Assembly: GCA_941918925.1 (NCBI GenBank)
Contig: OW799236.1
Span: 66,736,685-66,800,684, forward strand
DNA: 64,000 bases
Reading direction: 5' to 3'
Source of the DNA: Phyto melanocephala
Taxonomy: Eukaryota; Arthropoda; Insecta; Diptera; Rhinophoridae
The notes beneath the pieces were generated by a model. The model ran no database searches. It was not told the DNA's origin and worked only from the letters and a program-made list of their open reading frames with translations. The first letter of the stretch is position 1, and each line of letters begins with the position of its first letter. This document shows positions 21,009-32,740 of this stretch, in pieces. Position numbers and translations under genes: made by a program.

Positions 21009-22124
21009 TTTTTTATTATTATTATTTTTGATTGTTGGTTTTGTATTATTTTGTTATATCAAAATTGTGTATTTTTTTTAATAATCCGAAATTATTATGG
21101 TGAGTGTTAAACTGTTATCTGGCAGGCATAGTTAAAACACACAACATCATAATGAGTACGCGAGTCATACGTGCTTTTGGTCGTCTTTTTATCTTGCGTG
21201 AACGACAATAGCAATCAACTGAGTCATACGTGTTGCTAAATATGAGTACTAAAAGTACCTTTAACTTAAAAGTTCGTACAATTAGTGAAGACTTTTCAAT
21301 ACGTATGAATGCGTATAAATCAACGAAATAATGAATAATGATTCAAGTTGACTTACTTCATTAGTATTCGTTCTGATAGGGTCAACAATTGAGGAGCTGA
21401 GCTCGAGACATTTTGTGGTAACACGCGAACTAGTATCATCTAGGCCCCATTTTAGATTGGTTATTAGTGAGGTCTCTTTAAAGTTTTCTCGGTACCTACG
21501 ATTGCTACACAAAACGGATCATTTAAACTTATGGTTAAATAACTTATGCTTATGACATTAAGAATTTTGGGCTAGTATTTTACTTATATATTATATACTT
21601 AGACCGGTTCTGTGGCTAATTAAATTTAATACTTTTAATAATAAATAAGATACAAAAGGAGCAAAGAGGTTGTTTACAAACAATAAAAATATTGTACGAA
21701 AATTTTCAATGGTTCGGCATGGTCCCATAAATCATTCGACACTTATTTAAAATTGATTGGAAGAAGGTTTGAAGTGTAATTCTATAATTAGAACATAAAG
21801 TAACTAGCAATGGAAAGAGTCCAAGTACCTTTACAAATGAAAAAGTTAAATTTTCAACAGTGTTTGCACAGAGATCTGGTTTGATATTCAGTTCACTTTT
21901 ATTTTGAGGTTATTTTGATTTAAGTGCCAAATTTTGCGACAAGTCAGTCGATTTGTTTACTTCCAGTTTTTTTTTAACAAAAAATTTGCATAGTGCAATG
22001 AAAGACCGAAACTTATAATCTTTACGAACATGAATTAAAATGGAAGAACGGGTTTGGGGGAATTTTAAAATATAAATACGTAGTTATTCTAATATATTAT
22101 ATGAAGAGGAAGGACACACTGATC
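21009..22124. other. Spacer, nothing recognised
   Basis: Less extreme in AT content between 21130 and 21520. A minus frame at 21282-21512 (76 codons) has no motif I recognise and no supporting splice or start context. Confidence 0.45.
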
Positions 22125-22620
22125 GCAGAACAAAATAAACTGGGTTTAATGACTTTTAAACACGTTGACGATGTAGTTATATCAGTTGTAGGCTGGAAAA
22201 GTAACAACGTATCGAAAAGTTTCAACAGGGCCAGAATTTTACTTCTGCTTAGTAACGGAAAATGGACATCGCTATGAACCCGGCGAAAACTGTTATTTTT
22301 TTATTTTCTTTTTCCTAAATGGAATGTTACAGTTCTAGGGTTTTTGATAGTGTTAAGCATCTAGGTATTCTTCTAAATAAAAAGTTCTTTTAGAATTCCC
22401 AACTAAGGAGTATTGCAAATAGGGTAATTAGGGCTTTTCATGTCTGAGAGATAATTTTTGGCAAGACTAAGGGCCTTAAGCTGTCTTCCGACAGCATTGT
22501 TAGAAGCCTTGCATGTACTGGTATCACAAAAACCAGTAGGACATGATCTACGGGAACGTGCTTGGGCTACAACCGTTACAATTTTCTGTCATAGACATGT
22601 ATGCTCTAGCATTCTGCGAC
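22125..22620 (+). pseudogene. R1/Jockey-type LINE reverse-transcriptase relic
   Basis: Pieces of a LINE ORF2 read on the plus strand: FKHVDDVVIS (the YADD box, first two residues changed) near 22160, KHLGILLNKKF near 22350, SIANRVIRAFHV near 22405 and a GKTKGLKLSS block near 22460. Their order and spacing match the RT thumb region of R1/LOA-like elements. Several frame changes and stops separate them. No 3' tail or other end could be placed. Confidence 0.55.
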
Positions 22621-24150
22621 TTCAGCGACTTAGTAGCCCCCAAATATGCAGATATATGTGAACATATAATTATCACTAATTGTATGCTGTGCATTGGACC
22701 CAATAAAATACATACTGTTACAATTATAATAAGAAACCATTAATCAAATACATATCATTTTTCGGAACTTCAGTGACATATAATTTTTGTTAAAATCTTT
22801 ATGCAAATCGATATAACTTCTTGTAAATTAACTATATCAAAAACTGTTTACAAATAAAGAATACAATAAAACATTTTTTCAAGGAGAGAATTAGCAAACT
22901 GTTTATGTAAAAACTAAGACAATTTTATAATTTTCTTAATCATTTTGAGAAGTTTTATGGTAAAAAAAAAACATTTCTTACCTGTTTTCTCAAATTCCCC
23001 CCGATGTATTTTTGAAGAAATTTCAGTTTTAGAACCGCTAAGTTAAGTGCAAATAAATAACTTCAAAATGCAATATGATCATTATGCTATGACTTCTGAT
23101 ACATTTTTTATCTTTCCTCTATAAAAAACATTTAAAAACAAAAAAATAAGAGACAAAAATTCTTTTAAAAGTGAAACAACAACTTATGAAGCATAAAAAA
23201 ACACAGTGGGGGTCGACTGAAAAATTGTTTTAAACTTTTTTCTTTCAACTTTTCATGTTGTGTTGTTGCTGCTTTTACATGACAAAGAGGGTTTTAATAT
23301 GAAATAAATATGAAAAACGTTAAAAAAAAATGGAATAAACAGTAATAACCAACTCAATATAATATACTATAATATGCTAATAATAACTTAAGTAATGGAG
23401 AACAGCAGCAACGACAGCGATTATAAAATAAAAAAGTTTTATTAAGATGTTTCCACAGAGAGAAGAATTTTAGACAGATAAAAGTTTATATATTTAATAT
23501 GTCATTGGGGAGTTTTTTATTACCGTATGACTTTAATCGAAACTTGTGAAAGAAAGTTATGACTATATCCTTAAATGGTTGTTTAATAGTTTATATAATA
23601 AAATAAAATCAAATATATAATGTAGGAAAAATTTATAAAAAAGTAAAATTTCTAAATTCGACTGTGATGATTCTAGAATCCCCTCAACCCAATACAAATT
23701 ACTGGCGGTCATTCCTATCACAAGTTTATGTAATTAATGTAAGTAACTGAAATTTTATCTTTTAGCTAAAAAACAATTATGAAAAATGCTTTCAAAATAT
23801 GGGGTTTATTTAAAAGATATTCCATAAATACCAACTAAGTTGAATCGTACTTAAAGTTTATTAAACGTAAAAAAAAAATATTTCAAAATTTAATGCCGCA
23901 CAATAACTGAGGTGAATGGTTAGTGTAATAGTGGTTAAAACGTGTTACAGTTGCAAGTTGTCATTATTGTGATTAGTTTAAGTATCATTCAGTTATTACG
24001 CTTTGACAGCAAGCAACCATAAGAAAATCTTATACAAACATAATATAATAATTAAATGCCATATAGCAATAATATGATAACACACGCATCCGAAATATTT
24101 TAGAATTATCAAAATACTATGATTACAAATTAAATATGAAAAATAATTAT
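22621..24150. other. 1.5 kb AT-rich spacer
   Basis: No gene, repeat end or RNA gene recognised. A few long A runs and the sequence caacagcagcaacgacagcg near 23403 are the only departures from uniform AT-rich DNA. Confidence 0.5.
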
Positions 24151-24457
24151 TGTTTTTTAATAGAGTTAAATCGATGCAAATTGTGCACTTTGTGATTTTT
24201 TTGCTCAGCATAATTGACCAAATGTGTCAAAAATCAAGATAATTGTGAGTAAATTTCATTGATGAATCGGGTCTGTATGAAATGTAAAAATATCCTTGCA
24301 TTATCGCCCAGTTCCTTCTGTGTTCCTTCTTCTGTTGTTTGCGATAGTACTGTAGTAGTGTCATTAACTACTACTACTCGTCGTCGTGCCCAACAATTGA
24401 ATATTTCACGAATTATTGACATAGAACAGTTCTTCAACACAAAAAGGAACAAGTCAG
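24150..24457 (+). pseudogene. Tc1/mariner transposase N-terminal relic, split by Harbinger
   Basis: Around 24180-24310 the DNA aligns by eye with the mariner fragment at 12650-12760 (shared words such as ttgtgcact and ggtctgtat). Further on, the plus strand reads RRRAQQLNISR at 24379-24412, the conserved end of the mariner DNA-binding region (family pattern RRRAQQLGIS). Frames are broken. The relic is interrupted by the Harbinger insertion at 24458; sequence at 27739-27840 may be its continuation but is too decayed to confirm. Confidence 0.6.
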
Positions 24458-24923
24458 GGGCCGAATTACCGCACTCGTGATCGAGTAGGCTTTCGTATCG
24501 AATACAATTTCGTCACGTATCGAATGGATGGATTACTGCATTCGATAGCTGACGTATCGAAATTTTTTATAAAATGTACCAGATTTGTTTTACATTGTAG
24601 TAGATCCAAAAACTATGTTTTGTCATATGTTTATTGTTAACATTGTACAATAATATACAGGTAGCCGCAAAATATTTAATGTGATAGAACTGTCAAACAG
24701 AAAGTAGAAAACCATACCTGGTAATGTGTGTGATTTGACAGATCATATCACAAAACAAGCAAATAAACAACAAAAAAATGCTGGTGCTTCAAGATTACCT
24801 AGTTATTATTGTAGCATGATTGCAAACAAACTTTATAAAAAAACAAATTTTTCCGTTCTGATTCAATTAATTTTTGTGAAATAATATATTGTGAATTAGA
24901 AATAAAAATAATTAAAAAAAACA

Positions 24924-26284
24924 ATGGCTACATTCCTCTTGTTGTGTCAATCGTCATCCGATTCTGAAGACGATAATAATACAGTACGTATTAGAAAAGA
25001 AATGCGGGATAAAAGTGACCCAATGTCATTGCCGGCTAATGCGTAAGTAAATTACATCATTCAGTTGTATTTTTATAAAATTAGTTATCTTACTTTAGAT
25101 TTATAAAGCGCTTTAGGCTTTCAAAAGAGGCCTATAATTTTCTTCTTTCCGAGCTAAGTTTCGAAGGACATATGTCTACCGCACTACCACCAAAGCTGCA
25201 ACTTTATCGCTTTTAGCTAGTGGAGGTTTTCAACATACAGTTGGAAATGACTACTTAATGGGGATGTGCCAAAGTGCAGTTTGCAAAACAGTGAACCGAG
25301 TTATAAATGAAATTGAAAACAAAATATGTCCACGGTTCATAAAATTTCTGCCTAATGAATCTGCTGCATGCATGGAATCATTCGTGCAAAAATATAAACT
25401 TCCAGGAGGTAAATATATTTTATTACGCTTAAGTAAGAATTTTAAAAACTTTTTTCATACGGTTTTTTACCTTTTAGTGATCGGATGTATAGATGGTACA
25501 CATTTTGGATTGCAGAAACCATCAGAAAATGAAAATATGTTTTTTAACAGGAAAGGTTACCATAGCCTCAACGCAATGATAGTATGAAGAGTTTATAAAC
25601 GCAATTATTTAAGAATGTAAATACATACATATAGTTAATACATACATATTTTTCCAGATTTGTGACCATAAATACAGAATTTTATCAATTAATTCTAAGT
25701 ATGGAGGTGCATCACACGACTCCTTTGTTTGGAAGCATTCCGAGGAAAGACTTATTTTAGAAGAACTTTATAGTACTAATGAGTTAAAAAATGTTTGGCT
25801 TTTAGGTAAAATATAAATAAAGTCTAGGCATTTACACAAACTTTTATATTATATATTTATTTACATACAATTTTATAATTTTTATAAAACATTTATTCTT
25901 GCAGGCGATTCTGGATATCCTCTTGAGCCGTGGTTGATTACACCTTATAGAAATCCTGAAGATGGCTCTGAGGAATCACATTTTAATGAAATACATTCGA
26001 AAGGTCGATGTATTGTTGAAAGAACAATAGGAATCCTTAAAGTTCGATGGAAAATTTTAAGCAATGACAAAAGAAGTCGTTATACCCCGGAAAAAATGGC
26101 AAAGTTTGGAAATGTTTGTTTCGCATTGCATAACATATGCATTCATTTCAAAGTCCCATTATATACGGAAAATATTTCTCAATCTAGCACCTCAATTATA
26201 AACCCTATCATTGGAAGTGAGACGCAACTTACACGAATTGGACAAAAAATAAGAGACCATATTAAATTATCACTTAGAAGATAA
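24924..26284 (+). pseudogene. Harbinger DDE transposase, five exons, frameshifted
   Basis: Would cut and paste the element. Proposed exons: 24924-25042, 25099-25408, 25478-25581, 25658-25805 and 25905-26284; every intron has GT..AG and the joints keep frame. Exon 1 starts MATFLLLCQSSSDSEDDN. Exon 2 opens with FIKRFRLSKEAYNFLL, the family N-terminal signature. Catalytic residues are visible: first Asp in GCIDGTHFG (exon 3), second Asp in GASHDSFVW (exon 4), Glu in CIVERTIGILK (exon 5). GDSGYPLEPWL precedes the Glu as in the family. In exon 2 the frame is lost: KLQLYRF ends at a TAG (25214-25216), while the next block LLASGGFQHTVGND reads in another frame, implying a small deletion near 25200-25210. 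Otherwise it looks close to full length (about 350 residues). Confidence 0.85.
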
Positions 26285-26370
26285 AAATTAAAAGTATTTT
26301 AACATTTGAATTCATTTTTTTTATATTAAAATATATATAAATTAAATAAAAAAGTTATAATAACAAAAAA

Positions 26371-26545
26371 CACATTTCAATTCATTTCTTATAAACTAAT
26401 TAAGTTATTTTCATACAAAATATCACATTTCAATTCATTTCTTATAAACTAATTAAGTTATATTCATACAAAATATCACATTTTAATTCATTTCTTATAA
26501 ACTAATTAAATTATTTTCATATTAAATATCACATTTCAATTCATT
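26371..26545. repeat. 53-bp tandem repeat, about 3.3 units
   Basis: The word cacatttcaattcatttc recurs at 26371, 26424, 26477 and 26530, an exact 53-bp period with a few substitutions (third unit has cacattttaattc). It lies in the intergenic gap between the 3' ends of the two Harbinger genes. Confidence 0.9.
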
Positions 26546-26601
26546 TGCACTTTTTGGTGATATAAATTATGATTGAAATTTAGTATGGAAGGACCGAATA
26601 A

Positions 26602-27496
26602 TTATGCTCTTTTTTGTTTAAGCATCTCTAGTTCAAGTGTTTTTATTTTTAAATCTACTTGTTTAATTGACATATTGGTTCTGTGCTCCTCCTCTTTAAT
26701 ACTTAGAGATCTTTCTTTAAGCATTAGCAAACGATCTAATTTTAGGTTTTGTTCGTGTTTATATTCCTCCATCTTTTTAGTATGTGAGGTTAAAAGTGTT
26801 AAAACACGATCAGTCTTTGAAAGTAGCTCACGTTGGTAGTCTTCTGTTTTTGCCGAATGTGACGACATAATAGAAAGTTTTGTTTCTTTTTCTTTTTTTG
26901 AGTATGACCTTGGCTGTTCTCTCTCCACAAATTCATTTATAACATCATTTCGTCCATCATTGCATCTAGCTCACAAGTATTGTTTGTCTTTAGTGAACCA
27001 AAAGTTTTAACGCCAGAAAGACCTTCTACTTGAACGTCTACACCAGTGGCTTGGACAATTTGTTCCTCTGCAGAGGTCAAAATCATCTCCTGGTAAGGTC
27101 CACCTCCAGTTCTTTGTCTGGATGCCTTATTAAAGGAAACTTTTTTTTTGGCATTAAATTTTTGGTCCGCAAAAACCTGAAATTATAACATTATTTAATG
27201 TACATTTATATTCATACTAATCTTTTAATGATTTTACCTTTCTCCACGATTTCGCATCCTTTGTTGGTGGTCCATACGAATTCAGCTTAAGAGAAAGTTC
27301 CTCCCATAATCTTTTGGCTGTTGCTTTACCTTGGCTGCAATTTGGCAATAAATTTTTGGCTAAATTGGGATGCTCAGTCATGTACTGGGCCAAAACATCT
27401 TTTTGCTTCCCGTTTATTTTATTAATATTGGTCCTACAAAATGACTATAATTTTATTTTATTCTTTTAAAATTTAATTATCTTTAAAAACTTACAT
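26602..27496 (-). pseudogene. Harbinger Myb/SANT-like DNA-binding protein, frameshifted
   Basis: The second protein of PIF/Harbinger elements, thought to bring transposase to DNA and the nucleus. Minus strand, proposed exons: 27496-27495 plus 27433-27238 (the ATG is split by the intron), then 27176 to about 26945, then 26602-26928 in another frame. It starts MTNINKINGKQKDVLAQYM and contains LWEELSLKLNSYGPP..AKSWRK, the third-helix region of a Myb/SANT-like domain. The C-terminal 108 residues are rich in Lys/Glu/Leu heptads and probably form a coiled coil. After CELDAMMDE the frame runs to a stop, while NEFVEREQPRSYSKKE continues in the next frame, so one base is lost or gained near 26945-26960. 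Confidence 0.8.
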
Positions 27497-27738
27497 TTTT
27501 TCGTTTTTCTTTTCTCCGCAGAATACACTTTTCACATACAATTAAAAAAAAATATTGTTTTCGATTGATGTAGAGCTAACGAGTCAAATGTAAACATCTG
27601 GTACTCGATTACACACTCGTTATCGTATGCCATAATCTCAAATTTCGATTGTACTTGTTCGACAACGAATGCGATAATCTCAAAAACAAAAATTACGAAC
27701 AATTTTACTCGATCACGTATGCGGTAATTCGGCCCCAG

Positions 27739-28367
27739 AAGTTTAATTTTGTTATCGTGAAAGACACTGAGAATTTCTAAGCATATCCTGTTCAAACCAC
27801 ATATCATCCAATTTAATTATAAAGTTTCATTGAGCACGACTTTGTGTAGTTTTTTTAAAACAGCAATTGTCCGACCATGAGGGTTATAGGCATAAGAATA
27901 TATGCATGTATACAAAGGTGATTATCCTGCGATAACACACCTGTACACATTTTTCCAATTTGGTATTTTAGTTTTAGAGCTCCATTTAAGCCGAAAGTCT
28001 GCATTCTCTTATTAGGTGATAAGGAGAATTTTCCATAGTTTCGTAATATTTGTTGTTAAGATTTGCTATAAAGTCGATAATTCGCTCATAACTGGTTTCA
28101 CTGTGAAGAAGTTGAGTTGAGATTAATGTCTTAATATTAACAAAGTGATACTTAAATAAGTTAATAAATTAAATATTTGGAAAATGCCTAAATAGGACTG
28201 AAAATCTAAATCTGTGTAAAAAAATAACAATTAGCCATAAACAGATTATGAATATAGTTAACAATAACATATTTAAAGTTAGAGTTCTTGACTGGAAACT
28301 TTTTACAATTTTATAGAAAATATATATTAAAATGGTTGTGTTAATTGGGTTAATTGGGTTAATTGGG
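27739..28367. other. Spacer, nothing firmly recognised
   Basis: First 100 bp may be the continuation of the mariner relic interrupted by Harbinger. Just before 28368 there are three copies of a ttaattgggt decamer (about 28338-28370). No gene seen. Confidence 0.45.
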
Positions 28368-29298
28368 TTGGTGGGGGTATGCTCATTTTGTCACTACGCT
28401 TATAACACATCAAAATATCAATTTTAGACCCCATAAAGTATATATATTCTGAATCGGAGTTTTATTTTATGACGATCTAGCTATTTTCGTCCGTCTGTTA
28501 AAAGCACGATAGAGGTCGCACCGAAAAAAGCTAGGGGGCTCAAATTTTGCCAGAATATTTCTTATATACAAGGTTTGTTTGGTATTGAAAATGTGCTCAA
28601 TCGGAAAATTAGTAAGAGAGTTATAGCTCGTAATACGGGAGTAGGTAAAAAACCGTGTCCTTTCAACATCGAATAAAATGGATTTGTGTCCAAACGCATT
28701 AACGTAGAAACTTGTGGTATATATTTCCTGAATAAAAACAATATTTTTTCTTGAAAGTTGTTTAAATCAGTACATTAGGAAAAAAGTTATAGACATTTAT
28801 ACCACACAGTGAATTTTTTGATATATATAAAATTTAAAACCTAATTAAACTGACAAAATTAGATCTATTATTCTAAAATTTAGCAAACATTTCCCTTAGA
28901 TCAAATGCATTGTTCCAACGGAAAATATATGTGACACGTCCTCTTTTACCCCCACCTTCCATGTAATATTTTATCTCAAATTCATATGATTTCTCTATGA
29001 ATAAAGATTTTGGAATAATAAAAAACTATATTGAAATATCTAAGTTGTATTCATTAGCAGAAGCTTTATTGACATGCCCACTTTAACGTCCACTTTCAGT
29101 GAAATACTAAATTTACGAAAACATTTTACTACCATATCAAAGTAACACAAAGAAAGTGATACATATTTTAGTAGAAAGACATTATTCTATAGCGTTTACT
29201 GTTAACAACAAAATTGTAGGTTTTGTGCTATAAAAGTACACAAATTTGGTGGTGGGTATAAAAGATTCGGTACAGCGGAATGTAGTGTTTTTACTTGT
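28368..29298 (+). mobile_element. DINE-like element, family 3
   Basis: Plus-sense relative of the element at 12289-14492. It begins ggtgggggtatgctcatttt, has ttttagaccccataaagtat, a short GTCY remnant (28488-28500), ggggctcaaattttgccag, a single unit of the GTGGGCG-bearing repeat region (29040-29150), and the 3' end gggtataaaagattcggtac, a partly mispaired hairpin and ttacttgt at 29298. It contains the uninterrupted site corresponding to the mariner derivative at 12433. Confidence 0.7.
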
Positions 29299-29413
29299 GC
29301 AAACATACTTTGGAAAAAATCGTTTCGAAAAGAACATGAAAAATTAGCTTTTGCTTTTTGTATTTTGTGTGTGTAGTTGCTAAATGTAAAAAAGAAAATA
29401 TTTGCTGCATTTT

Positions 29414-29546
29414 TATACCCTTCACACAGTGAAAAACGATTTGTCATTCCGTGTGAAATTTCTACAATTTTAATTTCGGACCACAAAGTACATATTTTCT
29501 GAAAGCTTATGAATAGGGGACTCGATTTAGCTTTGTCAGTCTGTCA
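29414..29546 (+). mobile_element. 5' fragment of a DINE/Helentron-like element
   Basis: tatacccttcacacagtgaa, gatttgtcattccgtgtg, TA core and a short GTCY tract (29533-29546), then an abrupt change to unrelated sequence. The 3' two thirds are missing. Confidence 0.7.
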
Positions 29547-29908
29547 GAGTGGCATGCCACTAAATTTCAAAACGATAAAAAATGTTACCCTTTTAAAATT
29601 TAATGCAAATTTACTGGATTTTTGTAAAGTTGTAATTTAAGTTTTAAACTGCTAAATGTATTATTTTAATATATTTTTTAAATGCACATTAAAATAAGCA
29701 AGTCTGTTAATTATTGACGACTATTAAAATTATTAAAATAATACTAATAATAAATGTTAAACACTTCCCCAAAAATTCGCCTATATGATAAACTCGGTAA
29801 CTCTATCTAAACAAAACAATCAAAAAGTTAATATCGAATATTTTAATATTTTAGTATTAAGGGATTATGCCATAACGATTACTGTAATTAACAAAATAAT
29901 AAAATTTG
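29547..29908. other. AT-rich spacer, nothing recognised
   Basis: No gene or repeat end seen. Confidence 0.5.
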
Positions 29909-29973
29909 TGCTATAAAAGTACACAAAGTTGTTGTTGGGTATCAAAAATTCGCATATAGTGCTCTTACTTGTT
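29909..29973 (+). mobile_element. 3' end fragment of DINE-like family 3
   Basis: ctataaaagtacacaaag, tgttgggtatcaaaaattcg, a hairpin reduced to one arm, then gctcttacttgtttttc. It matches 29229-29298 in order. Confidence 0.6.
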
Positions 29974-31361
29974 TTTCTTGAATTGGCAACTTTCAGGTAG
30001 AGCAAAATTCAATGCCATATAAACAATAGCCGATATACCAGAATGAAAAATTGAAATGTTTTTCAGTTAAATATCAGCTTTAATATTATTCGAGTAAATT
30101 AGCAGATCTCATTACACATTCTACAACAAACTAATGCTCCCTATATTATGTGCCCATATTTGCTAAATATAAATAATTAAATATCCACAAATACCTTTCC
30201 CTCTATCTTTCTGCACATAATCCACTTACCTGATTTCAACACAATGTACTATAGAAATATAATAAATCCCTAGAGCATAAGTTAAGTAAAAAATTCATAA
30301 TATGTTTTTATTAATATTTTCCTCAAATTTTACTGGAATTGATTTATTTCACCACAAAAATATTTCAAACCTATTTCAAATCCCTAAAAATATGCTTTGG
30401 AAATTACACAAGCAAATATAAATGCGATATCATTTTAATTTACCTTAACTTTTCACATGTAACCAAAATTTATAGGTTTTATTAGTTCAAACCACATTAC
30501 GTGCCCAATTCGATGTATCGTTTGTACGTCTCCAAGTAATATAATATATAAACGATACAAATCTATAGGCATCATAAATTTTGATAAATGAAGTAGGCGT
30601 CAAAAACAATACCACATTGACCAGCAAACAACAGGCAACTGTAATGCTTAACTAAACAGTATCAAGAACACAAATAAGCACACATACATACATACTTCTA
30701 CACACATTTTTACGGTAAGGCTTATTATACCTATACCGTATGTGTATCAACAGTTTTTAAATTTAAGGCGGCTATATACTTGGGAAAACATGGCCTCTTC
30801 TCTAAAATAGTTTATTACACAAATAACAATTGAATGGTTTAGCTCCCCTAGTTGATGTCAATGTGTTGACTGGTATTTATTTATTCTTTTTTGTTTTTTT
30901 TTTTGGAAATTTACTTTCATAGTTCGGAAGGTTGTAGTTAACAACCATATAAAATCTTTCTTTTCCATAGTTTAATCTTTAATAGTTGTAGCAACCTAGA
31001 AAAAAAAACCCATCTTAAATACACGTACACCAACATGATGAAGGCTGTGTGTTTGTATTACTACCTACTATAAACAAACTTACACCTATGTTGTTGTTAA
31101 TTTGTAACATGTCATCAAAACAATGTCAAAACAGCATAAGAATACACTTTTATGGCCAATACAAAGGCTATGATACAGGTATGGGAAAATCGGCTCTATG
31201 CAAAAAACTAAACCTTATACTGCTTTACAAATCATTGTTAAGCAATATTTCTTAAAAAGTATATACTTTTATTAAATTACAATAAGAAAGTCCAAAGCGG
31301 TATTGGAAACACGCACAATTACACAGTAACGTTCTGAGATATAAGCAAAAAATATATATAA
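29974..31361. other. 1.4 kb spacer with a possible DINE relic at its right end
   Basis: Mostly featureless. At about 31285-31355 the phrases gcggtattggaaacacgcac and gttctgagatataagcaaaa resemble the middle of DINE-like subfamily 1b, so a decayed fragment probably lies there. The open frame at 31049-31255 has no recognisable motif. Confidence 0.45.
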
Positions 31362-31438
31362 ACAAGTAAAACGATTTTGAATTTTTACGTAGTTATCTGT
31401 ATTCTGCTAGTCAAGCCCTTTCATTTGAGACCCATATT
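31362..31438 (-). mobile_element. DINE-like family 2 host element, left part
   Basis: Reversed 3' end acaagtaaaacgattttgaa (hairpin deleted) and one internal repeat unit (tagtcaagccctttcattt) up to gatgg, where an LTR retrotransposon is inserted. The element resumes at 36772. Joining the two sides across one copy of gatgg gives the expected repeat-unit sequence. Confidence 0.7.
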
Positions 31439-31870
31439 GATGGTGTTGTTTTAGAATTAAACTACTTATAATTTTATTCTTTGTTTTTTAACTTTGTAAT
31501 TTACTCCACTAGTCTTGGTATTGTTTGTATTCAATGTTTTATATTTGAAAAAATAAAATAAATACAATGGCTTGTATTCATAGTCGCAAACTAAGGTCGG
31601 CTCTTACTAAAGTTAATTTTTATGTTAAAAGCTTTTACTATCTTTTTGGTATTCATAGTCAAAAAAAAAGTATACTTTAAGTTGAGCTGGCTTTAAATGG
31701 GTGTCAACTCTTATTTGCTTAACTCTGGCATACAATTTCTTTTTAAAAAATAAAAAATGGCAACTTGATCAGCTGCTTTTCTTTTCTTTACTTTTGTTGA
31801 AGTAAACAATAAAAAATAAAAATTTTCAAACGTTTTACATCTATGTATAAAATCAAAATTTATTAAAATA

Positions 31871-32195
31871 ATGGAAAAAACAGAAATGGTAAGTCTCAAT
31901 AACATATTTATGTATGTACATACACATGTACATATATGTGATATATTTTTAGTTTGGCATTTAATAAATGTTTTACTTTCAGAAACTGAAGAAGCCAAGA
32001 GATGCAAATTGGAGTGCTTCTGAGAAAGAATGCCTCCGGGAGTGTGTAAACGCATACTTGGAGGTGGTAGAAAACAGAGGAAAATATATTTCATTAATAC
32101 AGAAAAAAAAATTCGTGGAAAGCTATAAGGGAAACGATGCTTTCATCTTACCAAAGCTTACCAAAAAACCAGTTGTAATTTTGTCAAATATGTAG
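31871..32195 (+). pseudogene. Harbinger Myb/SANT-like protein, N-terminal part
   Basis: Exon 1 31871-31888 (MEKTEM), intron 31889-31982 with gtaagt and tttactttcag, exon 2 from 31983 reading KLKKPRDANWSASEKECL and VNAYLEVVEN. The W..SEKE..L...V..Y..VVEN spacing matches the first helices of Myb/SANT-like proteins of Harbinger elements. After about 50 residues the sequence passes into the truncated transposase on the other strand, so the rest of the domain is missing. Confidence 0.7.
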
Positions 32196-32332
32196 CGGGA
32201 ATAAAAATCCTCATCGCTTAGGTCGAAGGGATTAAATCTATTTTTGTAATTTTTAGGCTTCCTTACACAAAAATCATCCTCACAACCACCAGTTATTGAA
32301 AAATCTCTTTCAATATCTTGAAATCTTGGCAT
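32130..32332 (-). pseudogene. Harbinger transposase, N-terminal part
   Basis: Minus strand, starting MPRFQDIERDFSITGG and continuing NRFNPFDLSDEDFYSRYIFD, which corresponds to the N-terminal NPF..L.DEEF..RFRLSK region of Harbinger transposases. All catalytic exons are missing. The fragment converges on the Myb-like gene and the two overlap at the deletion junction near 32130-32195. Confidence 0.7.
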
Positions 32333-32740
32333 TTTTTTAATTTTCAATAAATCTTTTAACTTTACAATGAACAGCTGATGTTATTGTAAATAGAGTTAAC
32401 AGCAGGTTCAGCTGGTTTTAAATTTAGAGCCGACTTTAATGTCAAAAACCAACTTTAAGTTGTCTATGAATGACTTAGAGTAGACTTTTTTAAGAAATTG
32501 ACTTAAGTACTGTAAAAGTCGACTTTTTTGATGACTATGAATATGCCCCAATGAGTTTCGATTTTGAATTTATGTGTTTCTCTACATAGCGCAGTCTAAA
32601 AAATAAATAAAATTTTTGAAAAATAACCTACGCGACTGTAAAAAAAAATAATATATATAAGAAAAAGTTTCGAAATAATTTTTATCAAATAAATATAAAA
32701 AAAAGGAGAAAAAAAATTCATAAATTATACATAAAGAACG

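Larger units (their letters stand above)
24458..27735. mobile_element. PIF/Harbinger DNA transposon, 3278 bp, CAG TSD
   Basis: Terminal inverted repeats begin GGGCCGAATTACCGCA on both ends and continue, with two mismatches, through a CGTGATCGAGTA word. The 3-bp target site duplication is CAG at 24455-24457 and 27736-27738, as expected for this superfamily. Two convergent genes are present as usual: a DDE transposase on plus (24924-26284) and a Myb/SANT-like protein on minus (27496-26602). Each appears to have one frameshift, so this copy is probably not autonomous. A 53-bp tandem repeat separates the genes. Confidence 0.9.
31569..32549. mobile_element. PIF/Harbinger deletion derivative, 981 bp
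   Basis: Ends ggcttgtattcatagtc and, reversed, ggggcatattcatagtc form imperfect inverted repeats of about 17 bp. A 3-bp direct repeat AAT (or 4-bp CAAT) flanks it, and the empty site is present in the 3' LTR at about 36722-36732. It keeps the first exons of both Harbinger genes, facing each other, with the middle deleted. Inverted repeats differ from those of the element at 24458, so it is another family. Confidence 0.85.
31444..32586 (+). repeat. 5' LTR of element 1, with 981-bp insertion
   Basis: LTR sequence lies at 31444-31568 and 32550-32586. Compared with the 3' LTR it has three substitutions and an extra block of about 29 bp (31530-31558) before taaatacaat. The insertion occupies 31569-32549. 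Confidence 0.85.

Noticed and set aside
21282..21512. Minus frame of 76 codons in a less AT-rich patch
   Set aside because: No recognised motif, no neighbouring exon and no supporting signals.
26573..26839. Plus frame of 88 codons
   Set aside because: Antisense shadow of the Harbinger Myb-like C-terminal coiled coil.
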